This document shows, piece by piece, positions 12,976 through 25,800 of a DNA stretch of 64,000 nt. Source of the DNA: Spirodela intermedia (lineage: Eukaryota > Streptophyta > Magnoliopsida > Alismatales > Araceae); assembly GCA_902729315.2 (NCBI GenBank), contig LR746269.1, forward strand, positions 2,774,501 through 2,838,500, read 5' to 3'. The stretch's first letter is position 1. Each line of letters starts with the position of its first letter. A model generated the notes under the pieces. The model did not search any database, was not told where the DNA came from, and was given only the letters and a program-made list of their open reading frames with translations. Position numbers and translations under genes: made by a program.

Positions 12976-14940
12976 TTTATATATCATGGCCAGATGAATT
13001 GATGGATGTAATAAATAAGATTCGGATTTTATTAACTAAAGTATTCGAACCCTTTTCTGAATCTGGTTTGGCTAGAAACTTAAGTTATCGTCACCCGAAC
13101 ATCTTGATAAGTGTTTTGATTTGCTGGATCGGTGATTTCGTAATCTGATTTCCCGAAAGGAAGTGTTCGACAACTGTCGATGGGAAAAGATCTCTCCTCT
13201 AGTGTGCAGCAAACCGATTTCACTATGGTTGGATTCTCATCTCCGTGTTTTGAAAAATTTCGGGGTGCACCAACCATGTGTTATTCCGGCTATAATGAAG
13301 AGTGCACCAACCATGAAGTACCGTTGAATCGAGGTGCATGGAAGCAGCAAGAAATTTATCAAACTTTGTAGGGAAAAATGTAAGCTTATTTATACTTAAT
13401 AAAGAGATAAATTTCAAATATAAAGGATTGGGATGCTTCAACACCATGTTCCATGCAGTATTTGAAGTCCCCACAGTTTTTCATTCAGCACTTGTGATTT
13501 TTAATGAAAGAACGCCCAACTTGCTTGGGGGTTTTAGATTTTGACAACACCACAACAACAAATATAGATATCCAAGTGTTTATGAACACAATGAACAGTT
13601 GGCCCGTTACTACTGATATGGCCAAAGGTACTTTGTTTCAAAGGACGCAAAAATAGACTAACCTCACATGCTAGATCCGATTGCATGATTGCTTGTTTGC
13701 TTCTTCGAAATATCTCAAATGGAAAATATGCATAACCAACTTCATGAAGCAATAATGTTTTCTAAATATTCTTAATTTTGATATCCATGGTGTTATTAAT
13801 CTTTCATGACTCTTAAGGAATTTTGTCTAAGTTTAAGTGAATACACCACAGTCATTGTTTTTTATTAATTTCTCAAAAATATGGACAATACTTTTTAATT
13901 GGACGACGACCAAAAGTTTTTAAAAGTGAACACTATTCTTGACTTCTAGTGCCGACATTGCAAGTATAGAAACTTGGACGTATTAAAATAATATTCCTTG
14001 TTTTTGAGGTATTCTTATGGATTGTCACATCCACATAGGGTTGATTATACACCTGTTTCTTCCCCAAGATTCCTGCATATTCAAATAAGGAAGCTTTCGT
14101 AGAATCAGAATTAATGATATGATAATAAAAAAAAGAGTGGACATGTTATTCTTAGAACTACGAAAGTCTATTTTTATTTTTCCTTGTTATCTTAGAATGA
14201 GAGAGAAATCATGATCTCGACTCTTCTTTCCTTGAAGAACAAGCACATGCCATTGAATGTGATTTATACTTCATATTATGTATAAAAATTTACCATTAGC
14301 GTGAGAGTTCAGTGTGTAGAAAATTACACTGCATTCATATTGTCTAATTATTAAATTTCTCAAAGTCGGGATCCTCATCACCGTGGTTTGAGATTTTATT
14401 TATGTCATATTCAGGTACGATGATACAAAAACGGAGAGCTACCAACTTAGCATTATAATGTTTAGGCTCCATTGCAGTTGGAGTTCGCTGAAATCTACTT
14501 GTCCACTTCAACTATAACCGTGCTATTGACATCTGTACAGTTATATCCGCCTGAACTCATGGAGCGAAGAATTAGAACTATGAATTAAGGTGCCACACTA
14601 AAGAAAGAAAGGTTTTCTCTCTCAATAAATGTCGAATAGAGCATGGGCACTAGCATACTGTGTAGAATCGTCAAGGCTTGTCAAGCGAGCATATATAATG
14701 CCACGCGCATGATGAGAAAGTATAGACTCTTACCGAGAACGTCCTACAAGTGATTGAACTGGTTGACTACGACCAAATATGTTTTCCAGCGGTGGGTAGA
14801 AGATCAACTCTACAATGGGTGGGCGGTAGGGATTCTCATGAAACCCTTGTGGAATAAACTCAGTGCGTTGAAGATGACTATTCATTTACCAATGGCATGC
14901 CCCATTAACAACCACGCGCAGAGCATGAAGATGAGATTAT
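12976..14940. other. AT-rich intergenic region, no gene seen
   Basis: Only short open frames on both strands, none with family resemblance. A 14-base direct repeat, GTGCACCAACCATG, occurs at about 13263 and again 39 bases later. No RNA gene or transposon end was recognised. Confidence 0.4.
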
Positions 14941-16103
14941 CCAGCTGACAATGGGGACTGTCAGCGTCCTCCCCCTCCCTCATGGCTCAAAACCAGCGCT
15001 CGATCCCTGGAGGCGACGTTCTGTGCGCTGCAAGTTAAGTTTTCCCCACGTTTTAAAGTCCCGCAAGGAACGGGGCTTCTTTGTCTTCTACAAACAGAAG
15101 AAGGTTTCTTCGTCACGGGACTCTTCCCCGCTAAACGCCGGCGAAATGGGAGCGAAAACGGCAGCCGTAGGCGGCAGCATGTGACGCCCTACAGCCACCG
15201 GCGGCCGGCCAGTAGCCGAGAGCTGTTGCACCTCTCTTTCGTAAAGCACTCCGGAGAGAGAGAGAGGATGAGAATGAGCCGCCTGTCGCCGGTGCGGTGG
15301 CCCAGACGAGTGAGAGAGGGAAAGAGAGAGAAAGAGAGCAGAATGAGTTACCTGTCGCCGCCTGCTAGACAGTGAGAGGTCTTCTTACGGGAGAGCTGGC
15401 GGAGTATCGGAAACCCCGCCTGCGCCGAAAAGGGACCCGCGATCCGAAGTAAAAACTCTCGCCAAGATCCCTTGTGATTGTTTTGCCGTCCCGTGGAGGA
15501 GGAGAGAGAATAAATGAGCTCCAGATCGGACGGCTGATATCGTTGAGTAAGAGGGCCCCAGATAATCTGGTCCGTGCGCGTCTCTATCTGCGGGCCCTAC
15601 AAGTTCGTCACGATCCCACACACTGTCGTCGGTGCTGCCCAGTCCTTTTTTTTTAATTTGCTTCGAGCTCGACCTGTCTTTTCGCCTGTTCAATGCCCAT
15701 CACCCCCCCTGTCCTCTCTCTCTCTCTCCCCCCCCCCCACTTTCTCTCTCTTTGTGCAGTGAGTTCGCCATTCCATTGCAAAAGACGCTACCTCCGGGGC
15801 TCTCCTTGCCTCCTCTACTTATCACTAGAAAAGAAACCAGAATGGAAGAGCCACCACCGTTCACACCGCTTTCTCTCTCTCTCTCTCTCTCTCTCTACAC
15901 GTAGGTCCAAATGCCTTAGATGGCGCCGGTCATCGAGTATCGTCGGGGCAGCTACTGTCGCCACCACCAGCAGAGCAGTCATGGTTCTTCGTCTACAGCA
16001 GTTGTGGGAGGAGATTGCAGGAGAAAGGTGAGTTAAGGAGGTGAGAGACGGGAAGAGCGGACGATGACAACCTGAGGAGGACGCTCTCTCATGAAGCTCG
16101 TCA
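14941..16103. promoter_or_regulatory. GC-rich, polypyrimidine-rich region upstream of the AS1-like ORF
   Basis: Composition changes sharply from AT-rich to GC-rich near 14940. The stretch carries GA clusters (15255-15340), a C tract with CT repeats (15713-15760) and a (CT)n run (15870-15897). These are typical of plant 5' leaders and core promoters. No MYB repeats are encoded here in any frame that I could read. A transcription start cannot be fixed from sequence alone. Confidence 0.35.
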
Positions 16104-17102
16104 TTGTGGGCGCCGTCCTCTTCATCACCACCCCTCAGGCGCTGCCGTGAACTACCTAACTTCTCCCTTCCGACGACCACCATAACCTCATTTCCGGCGA
16201 GCTCTGACGGCGTGGAGGAGCGAACTTTAGAGGCGGCATCTTTGCCCGTACCATTATATGCTGCACACGTACGGGTATCACTAGGTTCTCTCCTCCTCTT
16301 TCAACGGAAGCTGCAGCTACCAAGCTTTCTCTCCCTCATGTCGAGGAGGATCGTCTCCTCTGATCTGTCCCTCTCCCCCGGGGGCGAGGGCGGCGGCGGC
16401 GGCACCAGTAGTTCGACGCAGAAGCTCTCCCTTACCGGCCGCAAAGCCCCTCCAGGTGCTGAGACATCTTCCGCCATGTCCACCGCCGTCCTTCCCCCAT
16501 CTCGCCACCTCCACAGCCATCATCTACCTCCCTGGATGTCGACTTCCATGCCCCAGGCGTCGTCGTCGTCGCCGGTGCCCGGCCCCGCGCTGCCATGTTC
16601 TGCAGCTGTTTCCTGCTCCCCCTCCGTCAACCTCTCGCTCTCTCCTTCCTCTTCCGACCCGCGTTCCCCGCCGGAAGCGGCGGCGGCGCGCCTGCCGCCA
16701 GTGCACCAGGCGGCGGCGCTCGCGAAGCTGTGCATGGAGCTGGAGGAGGGGAGGCAAGCGTGGGCGCAGCACAGGAAGGAGGCTACATGGCGTCTGAGCA
16801 GGTTGGAGCAGCAGCTGGAGTCGGAGAAAGCGAGGAAGCGGAAGGAGGTCTTCGACGACGTTGAGGCAAAGATCAGGTGCCTCCGTGAGGAAGAGACGGC
16901 GTTCTTGGAGCGACTGGAAGCTGAGTACCGTGATCAGGTCAGCTCGATTCAGCGGGAAGCGGAAGGAAAAGAAGCAAAGATTGCAGAATCGTGGACCGCT
17001 AGGCATGCGAAGCTCGCCCGGCTGGCGGAGCAAGTGGCGGGCGCCTCCTCCGCCGCCGCTGCCGGAAACCATCACTTCACGATGCCCAAGCATTTACACT
17101 AA
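16104..17102 (+). CDS. AS1/RS2/PHAN-like protein lacking the MYB domain
   Basis: This is an intact 332-codon ORF in a GC-rich island. Residues 141-146 (LPPWMS), 175-182 (VNLSLSPS) and the charged helical region 205-310 match the C-terminal half of the AS1/ROUGH SHEATH2/PHANTASTICA family. That region includes MELEEGRQAWAQHRKEA, RLEAEYRDQV and AKIAESWTARHAKLARLAEQ. In the family this region mediates dimerisation and partner binding, and the R2R3 MYB repeats occupy the N-terminal part. Here residues 1-140 show no MYB repeats; they hold a second LSLSP motif (88-92) and a Gly run (93-100). Family genes usually carry the whole coding sequence in one exon, so a missing upstream MYB exon would be unusual. 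Later starts (Met79, Met125) are possible. It may be a truncated paralogue, a retro-fragment that stayed open, or a functional DNA-binding-less form. The family match is from memory of the family, not a search. Confidence 0.6.
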   Translation: MWAPSSSSPPLRRCRELPNFSLPTTTITSFPASSDGVEERTLEAASLPVPLYAAHVRVSLGSLLLFQRKLQLPSFLSLMSRRIVSSDLSLSPGGEGGGGGTSSSTQKLSLTGRKAPPGAETSSAMSTAVLPPSRHLHSHHLPPWMSTSMPQASSSSPVPGPALPCSAAVSCSPSVNLSLSPSSSDPRSPPEAAAARLPPVHQAAALAKLCMELEEGRQAWAQHRKEATWRLSRLEQQLESEKARKRKEVFDDVEAKIRCLREEETAFLERLEAEYRDQVSSIQREAEGKEAKIAESWTARHAKLARLAEQVAGASSAAAAGNHHFTMPKHLH

Positions 17103-18180
17103 TCGACCATCTCCTGCCATGGCCGTCTCTGGTTTCGATCTTCTCCCATCAACGACGCTAAAGCGTTCTGCAATATTTTTCTTCAAAGAATGCAACTCGG
17201 ATTCCTTATCATCGTTGTTTAGAGCTTTCGATCACCCCTCCAAACTCCTCCTGCAAATTAGAATTAACCCATTTCCAAAGGGAAACAGGGGTCTTTGATG
17301 AAACCATGGGAAGCTGGCCAAAAGAACACGTCAACTGGAGGAATTCAGAGGGAAGCCAACGAGGCAGCCTCCCGAGAATAGATCTTCCGACAGGACGCAT
17401 TGACAATGACGGGATGGTTCAGTCGCCAGCGTTAGGCCGTCGGGTCACGTCTGAGTTCGTATACAGTAGTTATTAGTGAGTTTAATAATCATGTGGAAAT
17501 CATGAGCAGCCCTTCATTTTTCTCCACCCGTGTCCTTGGCGCATGGGACGGAGCCGTCCCCCTCCCTGGTCTATCTACATGCAATGGGTAGGTTCTTCCC
17601 CTGGTCAGCTCCGGTTATCGTCTTCTTCGAGAGGTGCTTGAGACAGAGAAGGGGAAGGAACAGGAAACAAGAATTCTTGCCATCGAGTCTTCTCTCTCTC
17701 TCTCTTTCTCTCTCGCTACCCTCCTGCAAGATTGGGAAGAGGTGGAGAGAGGGCAGTGGTGATGAAGGGTATCGTCTGTGATTACTAATTCCCTTCTGGT
17801 GCTGTGGTCCATCTTGCAACAGGGAGCAGCGAATGGCTCCGCGTCCCCGTCGGGCCTCTGGCGGCAGCAGGTCCCGGCGAGGCCGCCGGCCAGCGGAGGC
17901 GGTGGGACAGGTTTTGCCGTGAAATGTCTCCATCATGGTTGTAGCTGCCCCCCCCCCCCCCAACCCCGGGCGCTGAGTGGCTGGCCTCTCTCTCTCTCTC
18001 TCTCTCTCTACCCTTATCTCTGGCTCAGTCTGCCCCTTTCTCTGTCTCTGGGCACGCTCAGATCCTCAGCATCGGGGGCTGTACCGAGCGACGTGGTTGT
18101 GTTCGGGTTATGGGTCAGGCGGACGAGATAAATTTGCACAGCTATTCCATGACGGACACTGCTGATCTCCTCCCAAAAGT
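17103..18180. other. GC-rich flank downstream of the AS1-like ORF, no gene assigned
   Basis: GC-rich, with (CT)n runs at about 17690-17715 and 17985-18010 and a C tract near 17948-17961. Several open frames overlap on both strands but are dominated by simple sequence (SLSLSL, RERERE), and none shows a family motif. It could hold the 3' UTR of the AS1-like ORF or another promoter/leader, because it resembles the flank at 15-16 kb. Confidence 0.35.
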
Positions 18181-21100
18181 TGACATGTATACGTAATTTT
18201 ACGTTCTTATTCGGTCATAATATCAGAATTTAGAAACGTCTTTGTATTTTGAACTACCCTACTTGGAATTTATCTCTTGAACAATCATTTTTAAGTATTT
18301 CGAGGCTCCCCATCTATCGAGCAAGATGTTCAGCGTATAATAGGCTCTAGAAAATGCTCGCTGGAACACTTCATAGAGGATAATAAAAATGGCGTTAAAC
18401 TTGCTGGAAAACAAACGACCATTTCAGAAGCATATGATATTTTACAAGATCCAGAATTTGATACCAAAGCCCGGAGTTCCTTCGGCATGAGTTGACAAAA
18501 GGCATTCTCATGGAGATTGGGCAAGGCTTCAATCACCGTTTAGACATGCTAAGTTAGGTTTAGAATGAACTGGGTTAGTGTTTGATCATGAGGCTGAAAC
18601 TTTTAGCCCAGTGTGAAAAGAACATTTAGCCATGGTTGAGGCTGATATAGGCTTAGTCCTTGATGCTAGGCTCCCCTACCCCTATTGAATATTATTGTGA
18701 TAGGCCTAATACAAGCTAAATTAATATCGACTACTCAGTAAATTTCTTTAGATTTCATATTAAGCACATTTAAGAGCCATTTATGTCTGTTACTTGAGAT
18801 TCCATTTAAAAATGAAATTTTATGTCTTACTAGGAATCATGATTTTTTTTCGATTTGCAAGTAATGAGATTATTTTTTTGATAAGTGATATGATTATCAA
18901 TCCTTCATTATTGTTATTGAGGAGTTGAGCCTTTCTTGATTATCTTATAGCAACCACATCAGCCTCCATTATCAAAAAAATTTAATCAACATGATATGAT
19001 GATTATTGTGTTCTCTATTTTCTAATTAGAGTAGCAACAAAATCCTTTAAAAATGAGATCGTTACCATATTTTGTTCAATTGAAATTCTAGTTTCATAAA
19101 AGAATATAACCCTTTAAAGATTCACCATGAGTTAGAATTTTGCATTAATAACAAGAGTTAAAATGATGAGATCATTTGATTGATAATATTATTATGGTGT
19201 GTCCACTATTTGGAATGAGAATTGCGCATGAATTCATGCTTGTGTAATACTTTCTATGTTCGTAATATTCACTTATATAACCTCTACATCATCTTCAATA
19301 TCAAATAGAGCAAGTATATTCATGTTCGTATAGTCATCACCATCAAGTATCTTATGTTGATAAGTGAGGTTTCAAATTCTCTTGCTTCAACTGAAATAAA
19401 AGTACCAACTATATGATTATATATCTTATGAAAAATAAATTGATACATAAATTATGCAGGCATCATAAATTAGGTATCTAATTTTTCAATATTTTGTGAT
19501 TAATTATTTTGACATATCTAATATGTAATTTAAATTTAGTTACATTAGTTAATCTCTCAACTATTTTATCTTTCATAGTAATGTTTATCTATGCTAGAGA
19601 ATAAGATATGGAACTCAAATTTGGACAAAATAACTATTTTTTCATTCCTATTAAATGAGTAAATGTTTAAATGAAGTGATTACTTAGTATATCTTTTAAT
19701 ATCGTGATAAATTAAAAGCCATGTTTGTGTTGCAAATATGTGGGACTAAGATTTTGATTTCCAGGAACCTACAATTTAAAAATAAAATTATAGATATGTA
19801 TTTCCTTTGGCCAGTGGAGAAATATAGAACTAATATCTAATCTGGAAATATCAAATGGCAAGCCCGTTTATCCAACCTATCATTTTTGGGGTATCAACAT
19901 TTAAGTGTCAATTTAGTTCAAATCATTTTCCCCATCTTGAGGCATGACCATTTGGATCGTAGCCCTCTTTTATGAATGAGATATCATCTAATCTATACGT
20001 AGATATAGAGAGGTCCACACCCCCAGTATGCGTGTGACTCTCTGTGTAGAGCTATCAGGAAGCATGATTTGAGGCGTAGAAGATGTTGGGAGGTCGTTGG
20101 AAACTACCCATTGAAAATCTCCACAGAAGCTCTTTAAAATAGTGTTAATCTTGCCTGCAAACTACGGGTCAACGCGAGCAATAGCTGAGATTGATTCCTG
20201 ATTTTATGGTAAAGCATAAAGTGCCGTACGCAAAGGTCTGTGCTTCAGGGGTTCATTAGGCTTTTCTGGAGAGAGAAAGTGTTTACTTGCCAGTCTGAGG
20301 TATAGCATCTCCTCTCTCTCTCCCTCTCTCTCTCGCTCTCTCTATTATTCTATCAATTCATCGTTCTTCGCTCATTTCTCATCCTCCACGTCTCCGACCA
20401 CTACATGTTACATCTATTCTGGATGCTGGTTCTACCTATGACCTCATAACCTCTTTTCCCTCTATGATCTCTCTATCATCACCTTATATCCGACATAAGA
20501 TCTTCCTTCCACCTCTCTGACCAGACACCTCTTGGAGATGAGGGAGAGCAGGGATTGCCACAGTAATGAGCCTTGACTTCAAACTTACTGATCCTTTTAC
20601 ATGCGCTCTTGGGGCTTGATCACTTGTTAACTGGGGTGTTGGGGTTAAGTTTAGATAGGCCTTGGCGTTGTAAAGATGTCAACGCAGTAACACGTCTCAC
20701 TTTTCATAACTTGCATATTTCAAGGCCAATCATGTTCAAGGAGACTCGTGGCCTCCTTTATTAAAACGTCCCATCTTTAGCCCACAGTTCATCATCTAAA
20801 GTCAACGCATTCCTCTCTTCTCCACATACTGTCCCTTCTACTTGTGCTTGTGCAAGCTTGTCTAGCCTCTTATCTTCAACTTATCTTGTAATATCTTGAT
20901 TGTTCTCCTCCCTTAGTATATTCCACTTGGGTTGTCACTAAGGGTAGGTAGTGTATCATCTTATCACAAGCTAAATATTTGGATCCAACAAGGTCATGAG
21001 GGAACCAAGGTGGAAGGATGTATTGATCCTGTATTGGAATAGGTTGAGGATGAACGGAGTATAGTTCAGTGGATGAGGGATACTAAAACTTAAGTGAGAT

Positions 21101-21856
21101 GACTAGATGTAAGGGGTTAGGATCAACCAAGAAAGCTTTACTACTTTACAATGGTTTGGCCCTCCTTGTGTGCTCCGTTCTATAGAATATTTCCAAGTTA
21201 AGTACAATTAGTTGAACACCAATTGCCATCTCACATCCATTATTTTTAATTCTCTTAGTCAAAATGTCTTCAACACTTGTGTTTTTTTTCTAGATTCACG
21301 ACTCAAGAGAGGAAATATTGAAGATCTAGTATTCAATCACCGTTCTAGGTTCATGGCTCCAGAATTGTCCAAGTACTTGGAAGCACTTCATACTAGTGAG
21401 AGACCTCTACTACCATGAATCAAACAATACAGAAACAACATACTTAAATTTTGCAACAATTGGTTCTTAAGCTTTCTTATAGTGTAATGTTTGAGCTTTT
21501 AGCACCTTGAAAGAAAGATTGTAAACAGATAGTCAACTCGGATGCACCAATTTTTGGTTGGTAAGGCCTATAAAGAGAGATCTCCTTGTTGAGCTTCTCA
21601 ATTGTGCTTCTTGTCCATTGTAACTTATTGTGCTCTTCTACCTATGGCTCAAGAATTTGAGAAACTCATCATCTGTTGAAATTAATCACTTAATTGTGTT
21701 TAATTTTCAAAACATATTACTCATTATTTTTTCTTGAATCGTGATTAAGCAGCTCCTAACCATTATACGAGGATACCCACCACCTTATACCTTAGTACCC
21801 CTGATTCTCCTTCATTTAGAACCGGTGAAAATCAACCAGGAAAAAAGGCCGCACCT
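18181..21856. other. AT-rich intergenic region, no gene seen
   Basis: No open frame longer than about 70 codons and no family resemblance. A CT-rich microsatellite lies at about 20308-20344. The stretch is probably decayed repeat DNA. I could not define element boundaries. Confidence 0.4.
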
Positions 21857-22889
21857 TTGAAGTATCCAGAGCTTGGGGGAGAGAGAATATCAGCGGCCCA
21901 GGTGAGGAAGACCGTGCCCCGGGGCGCGGGAAGTTTCCCTCGCCGCGGGCATTTCCGCCGTGGCCGTGGAACAGTTGGTTCGACGGGATTCCTGTTGAAA
22001 TCTAAACTGCGCTGTGCTCCGATGGGCGGACTGCTTCAGCTTTTGCTTCTCTCTCCGGTGTCCATCTCATCTTTGTCCTCTCCCGCCGTGTATAGTGTAT
22101 TCTTACCATTGGAATTTCTCGCTTGAGATTTCTGCTTAGTCGTCGGATAGGAGATGCAGGATGACGAACGTGATGGCGTTGTAGGATGTGGTATTGATTC
22201 GTCTCGCCGTGTTACAACTTATCAGCCTGTTTATTCCGTCCTGACTGCCCGACATGGTGGCGACTGGGTTGTGTGTCGTATATTTGTCCCGAGTCGATTC
22301 CTCTTCGTCTTCCTTCCTCAGAAATGATTTTTTCTTTGAGGGAGGGGAAAGTTGACGTAATCTCCTATAATCCTACGGTCTGAACCAACGGCTAGAATTG
22401 ACAATTCATTCGTTCTAAAGCATCTGCCATTCTCTTGGGAGTAGGCAGGATTCCAATGTTTATTTCTTAATCATTTTTTCTTATTTAACGATCTTCTTCA
22501 TATATATATATATATTATTATATATGTTAGTTAAAGTACATTTTGCCTCAGATCTTATGCACTTAGTCTGGGGATGCTATTTTTCAGTAGAAATTTCTCC
22601 TTAGAATTCATGTGGTCTCAACCCCTTTAAGGAAAAGAAGCTTTGACCCATGGACATGGAGCCCACATTAATGTTTTGTATTTCACTGGCCACTCATGCA
22701 ATGATCACCTGAAGACGTACCAGGGAGGATATTGGCCATTCATCACAGATTTGGTCATTTTATTTGTCCCCAATGTTTATGCTTATATGTGTATATTTTC
22801 CAGAAAATCCACTGCTATAATATGAATTTATTATCTCTCATTTCCTCACAGGTCTGGTTCTTTGCGGTGGAAGATTACCCTTAATATCC
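21857..22889 (+). promoter_or_regulatory. Putative promoter and 5' leader with leader intron of the CorA-like gene
   Basis: A GC-rich block (21880-22330) with CT-rich pyrimidine patches is followed by an AT-rich stretch, including a TA run at 22500-22523. A good acceptor (TTTCCTCACAG) ends at 22851, 38 bases before the ATG at 22890. This suggests a leader exon in the GC-rich block and a 5' UTR intron. The donor cannot be fixed. The 89-codon open frame at 21857-22126 would be an upstream ORF or plain leader sequence. Confidence 0.4.
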
Positions 22890-25800
22890 ATGGCTGAAAA
22901 TTCAGCATGTAATTTGGAAGATGGTCCTACTTCTTCCTCAGGTAGAGAGAGTAAGAAGCAAGTGACCTATAAACAATATGGAGGCAAAGAACCATCCCCA
23001 TTGCCCGGCAGTGAGCTCTGGACTGATGGATTGATCTGTGCATTTGAATTTGTTCGAGCCCAAAGGTGCACATCTTCATCGAAAATTGATCCAAGGAGCC
23101 AACTCGGGATGCAGAAGGGAAGTCTGATTCAAAAGAACAAGGCATCAAGTCTAGACCTGTTTGATCCCTCTGAGAAATTTATTGATGATAAGAGCTTATT
23201 GGAGTCCCCATCTCTCTTAGAACCTGATGATGCTTCACTTCTTCTTGGAGTGAATGAAGTTCCTGCATCAGCTCATCATCATAAGGAGAATGAGGGCAGA
23301 TGTCTTCAGAAGCTTTCTGACAGCCACTGGATTCCCATTGGATGGAACAGAATTAAGGAGCTTGTCAAAACTGTAAAAGTGGATGGAAGCTGGGTTTCAC
23401 AGCCAATTAGCTTTGGGGATGAGGAAGATGGCATCACTGTGGCAGACTTGGCTACTCCATATTGGGAGAGACCTGGTGGCCCGACCTGGTGGTGCCATGT
23501 TGACCCAGTTCATCACTTTGTTGGTGCATGGTTAAGTAATGCTACCTGGCTTCATCCAGCAATCAGCGTTGCCTTGAAGGATGAAAGTCGATTGATCAGC
23601 GAACGCATGAAGCACCTTTTATACGAGGTGATTTTTCATCTTTCTTGCCATCCCATTCCCATTAAGTAGCATCTCATGATTTTGAGAAGATGCAGTAACT
23701 AGCTGGCTCATGTTAAGTGTCAATCTAAATTCATATGAGGGTTCATTCTATATTGTCGTCATTTCCCATTGGACCCCCTACAGGCATGCTACTTCCTGAC
23801 CACCTTCAGTTCTCTGTTGACTTTAAGCTGTTATAGCTGACCCCTTGCTATAAAAACACATGTTCAGGTTCCTGTCCGGGTTGCTGGAGGCATATTATTT
23901 GAGCTCCTGGGCCAGTCTGTGGGTGATCCTTTCTGTGATGAGGATGACATACCCATAGTGCTCAGGTCCTGGCAATCACAGCATTTTTTAGTGACTGCAT
24001 TGCACGTGAAAGGGCATGCCGAAACGACCAATGTCTTGGGGATCACTGAAGTCCAGGTACCCTGATGCTCAGGCTCTACAAGTGGCATGCTCTGCACCAT
24101 CAATTTACCTGATTATAAATTATGAAAAATGTTATTTAGCTTCTGCTGAAGAAATTATATGGGCTTCAGGCTCCACATATATGGTTTTGCAAAGAAATGC
24201 AAATTGTGTTGGATTTCTTCTATTAGACATGGTGTCTCACTATGAGAAACGAATGTTAATTTTCTTCAGGTCCCTGCTAGACTGCAGGCTAAAGACTGAC
24301 ATCAATGATCTTGCTCCACAATTATTCCTTGATTTTCTTCATTTGCTCAAATTGCTTGCTTACCTCTTCTTGGTTGTGATCAAGCCTTCTCGAACTGCTA
24401 TTTCTAGCCTATCTAATTTTTGCCTGCCTTTTATTAATATATTTCGGTTCTTTATTTCCTTTTTTCTGCATTATTGTCCACACCTGCAATACTTTCTTCA
24501 ACATTACTCGAACAGGGTTTCTGACATCACAAAACGTCGCAGGAACTTCTTTATGCAGGGGGAACCACAGCACCGAAATCCGTTCACGAAGTTATAGCAC
24601 ATCTAGCTTGCCGTCTCTCCCGTTGGGATGATAGGTAGTGTAGATGCTTTTTCTTGTCTCATTTCGATTTCTTACGAAGCAAAATTCTGAAGATTATCTG
24701 ACCCATGTGGCCTGAATTGAATGGATACTCGGCAAAAGCTATCTGCTTTGTGAAACAGTGAATGTCTGTGATCTTTCTTTCTTCTTTTAGGGTATGATTC
24801 ACTTTTATTATTTCACGCATTGAGGCCCACTTCCTTTATTCGCAAGAATAAATCTGATTCCCACACCAAGAACATAAATGGGTTTTGAAAAACTTTTACA
24901 GAGCTCACTGGTATCTATGGATTTCTCTTCTATTTTCCATGAGCATTAAATCCAGGCATTTCCTATATTATAAAGTTTCAAGGTGCATGAACTTGAATTA
25001 AATATTCTAATTTCATTATCTTACAAGTAAGTACAGCGTTTCCTAAAGAAGCAAGCTCCATTTCCCTTAGAATTTTCGTTCTCTTTTTGGTTGAACTTTT
25101 TCTCTGCAAGGCTGGACCATGCCTGGTTGAAACTTTGGCATTCACTCAAAGTCTCTATAGATTATCCATACTGCTTCCGGCATTATTTTCGACGAACTTA
25201 ATACACCCATTGAGGGTTGATGGTGCTGTAAGTGATCAAGGTACTGAAATCTTGGGAAAAATATGCATCAAGGGAGGTAATACTATGCTAAATCTTATCT
25301 CAGGAGAGAGCTGGATCCATCAAGAAGCGCATTAAAAATGGAAACGCAGAACTCTCTTTTCTTTACTTAATTTTTATCGGCGATATCATCTCCATTCTAT
25401 CTTCTTTTGCCAAAACTGGCTGGGTATATTTTGAAGGCCTCTTCTCCTCATCCTCCTCTCAGATTGTTTCGCAAGCATGTGTTTGGAGCAGCAGACGAGA
25501 TCGAGCTCAAGTTTGTAAACAGGTACATTGCTGATGGGTCCTTTGGTTGTGCATTTGATTCTAAAGATATTCATAACGGGCAATTAGGGTTTGGGTTAGG
25601 ATCGTATATTTCCTTCTCATCATGTTGCGATATCCAGGAGAAACTATGAAGACATGAATTTGTTTAGTGTGATTCTCAACCAAGAAATCAGGAGGCTGTC
25701 GACGCAGGTATGAACCCACTTGCGGCGGTAATAATTCTAAAATTACTAGGTTAGGTATTAAATCATAGTCTCATGGAAGGGCCAAATTTAGCGAACTTAG

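Noticed and set aside
15632-16031. Open frames through the CT runs upstream of the AS1-like ORF
   Set aside because: Composition is SLSLSL/PPP from simple repeats, with no domain and no MYB repeat.
16524-17093. 189-codon reverse-strand frame opposite the AS1-like ORF
   Set aside because: GC-rich antisense shadow with no family resemblance. The forward frame carries conserved motifs.
24016-24597. 193-codon forward frame in the CorA-like gene
   Set aside because: It spans exon 2, an intron and exon 3 in the wrong frame. The spliced model reads through the conserved protein instead.
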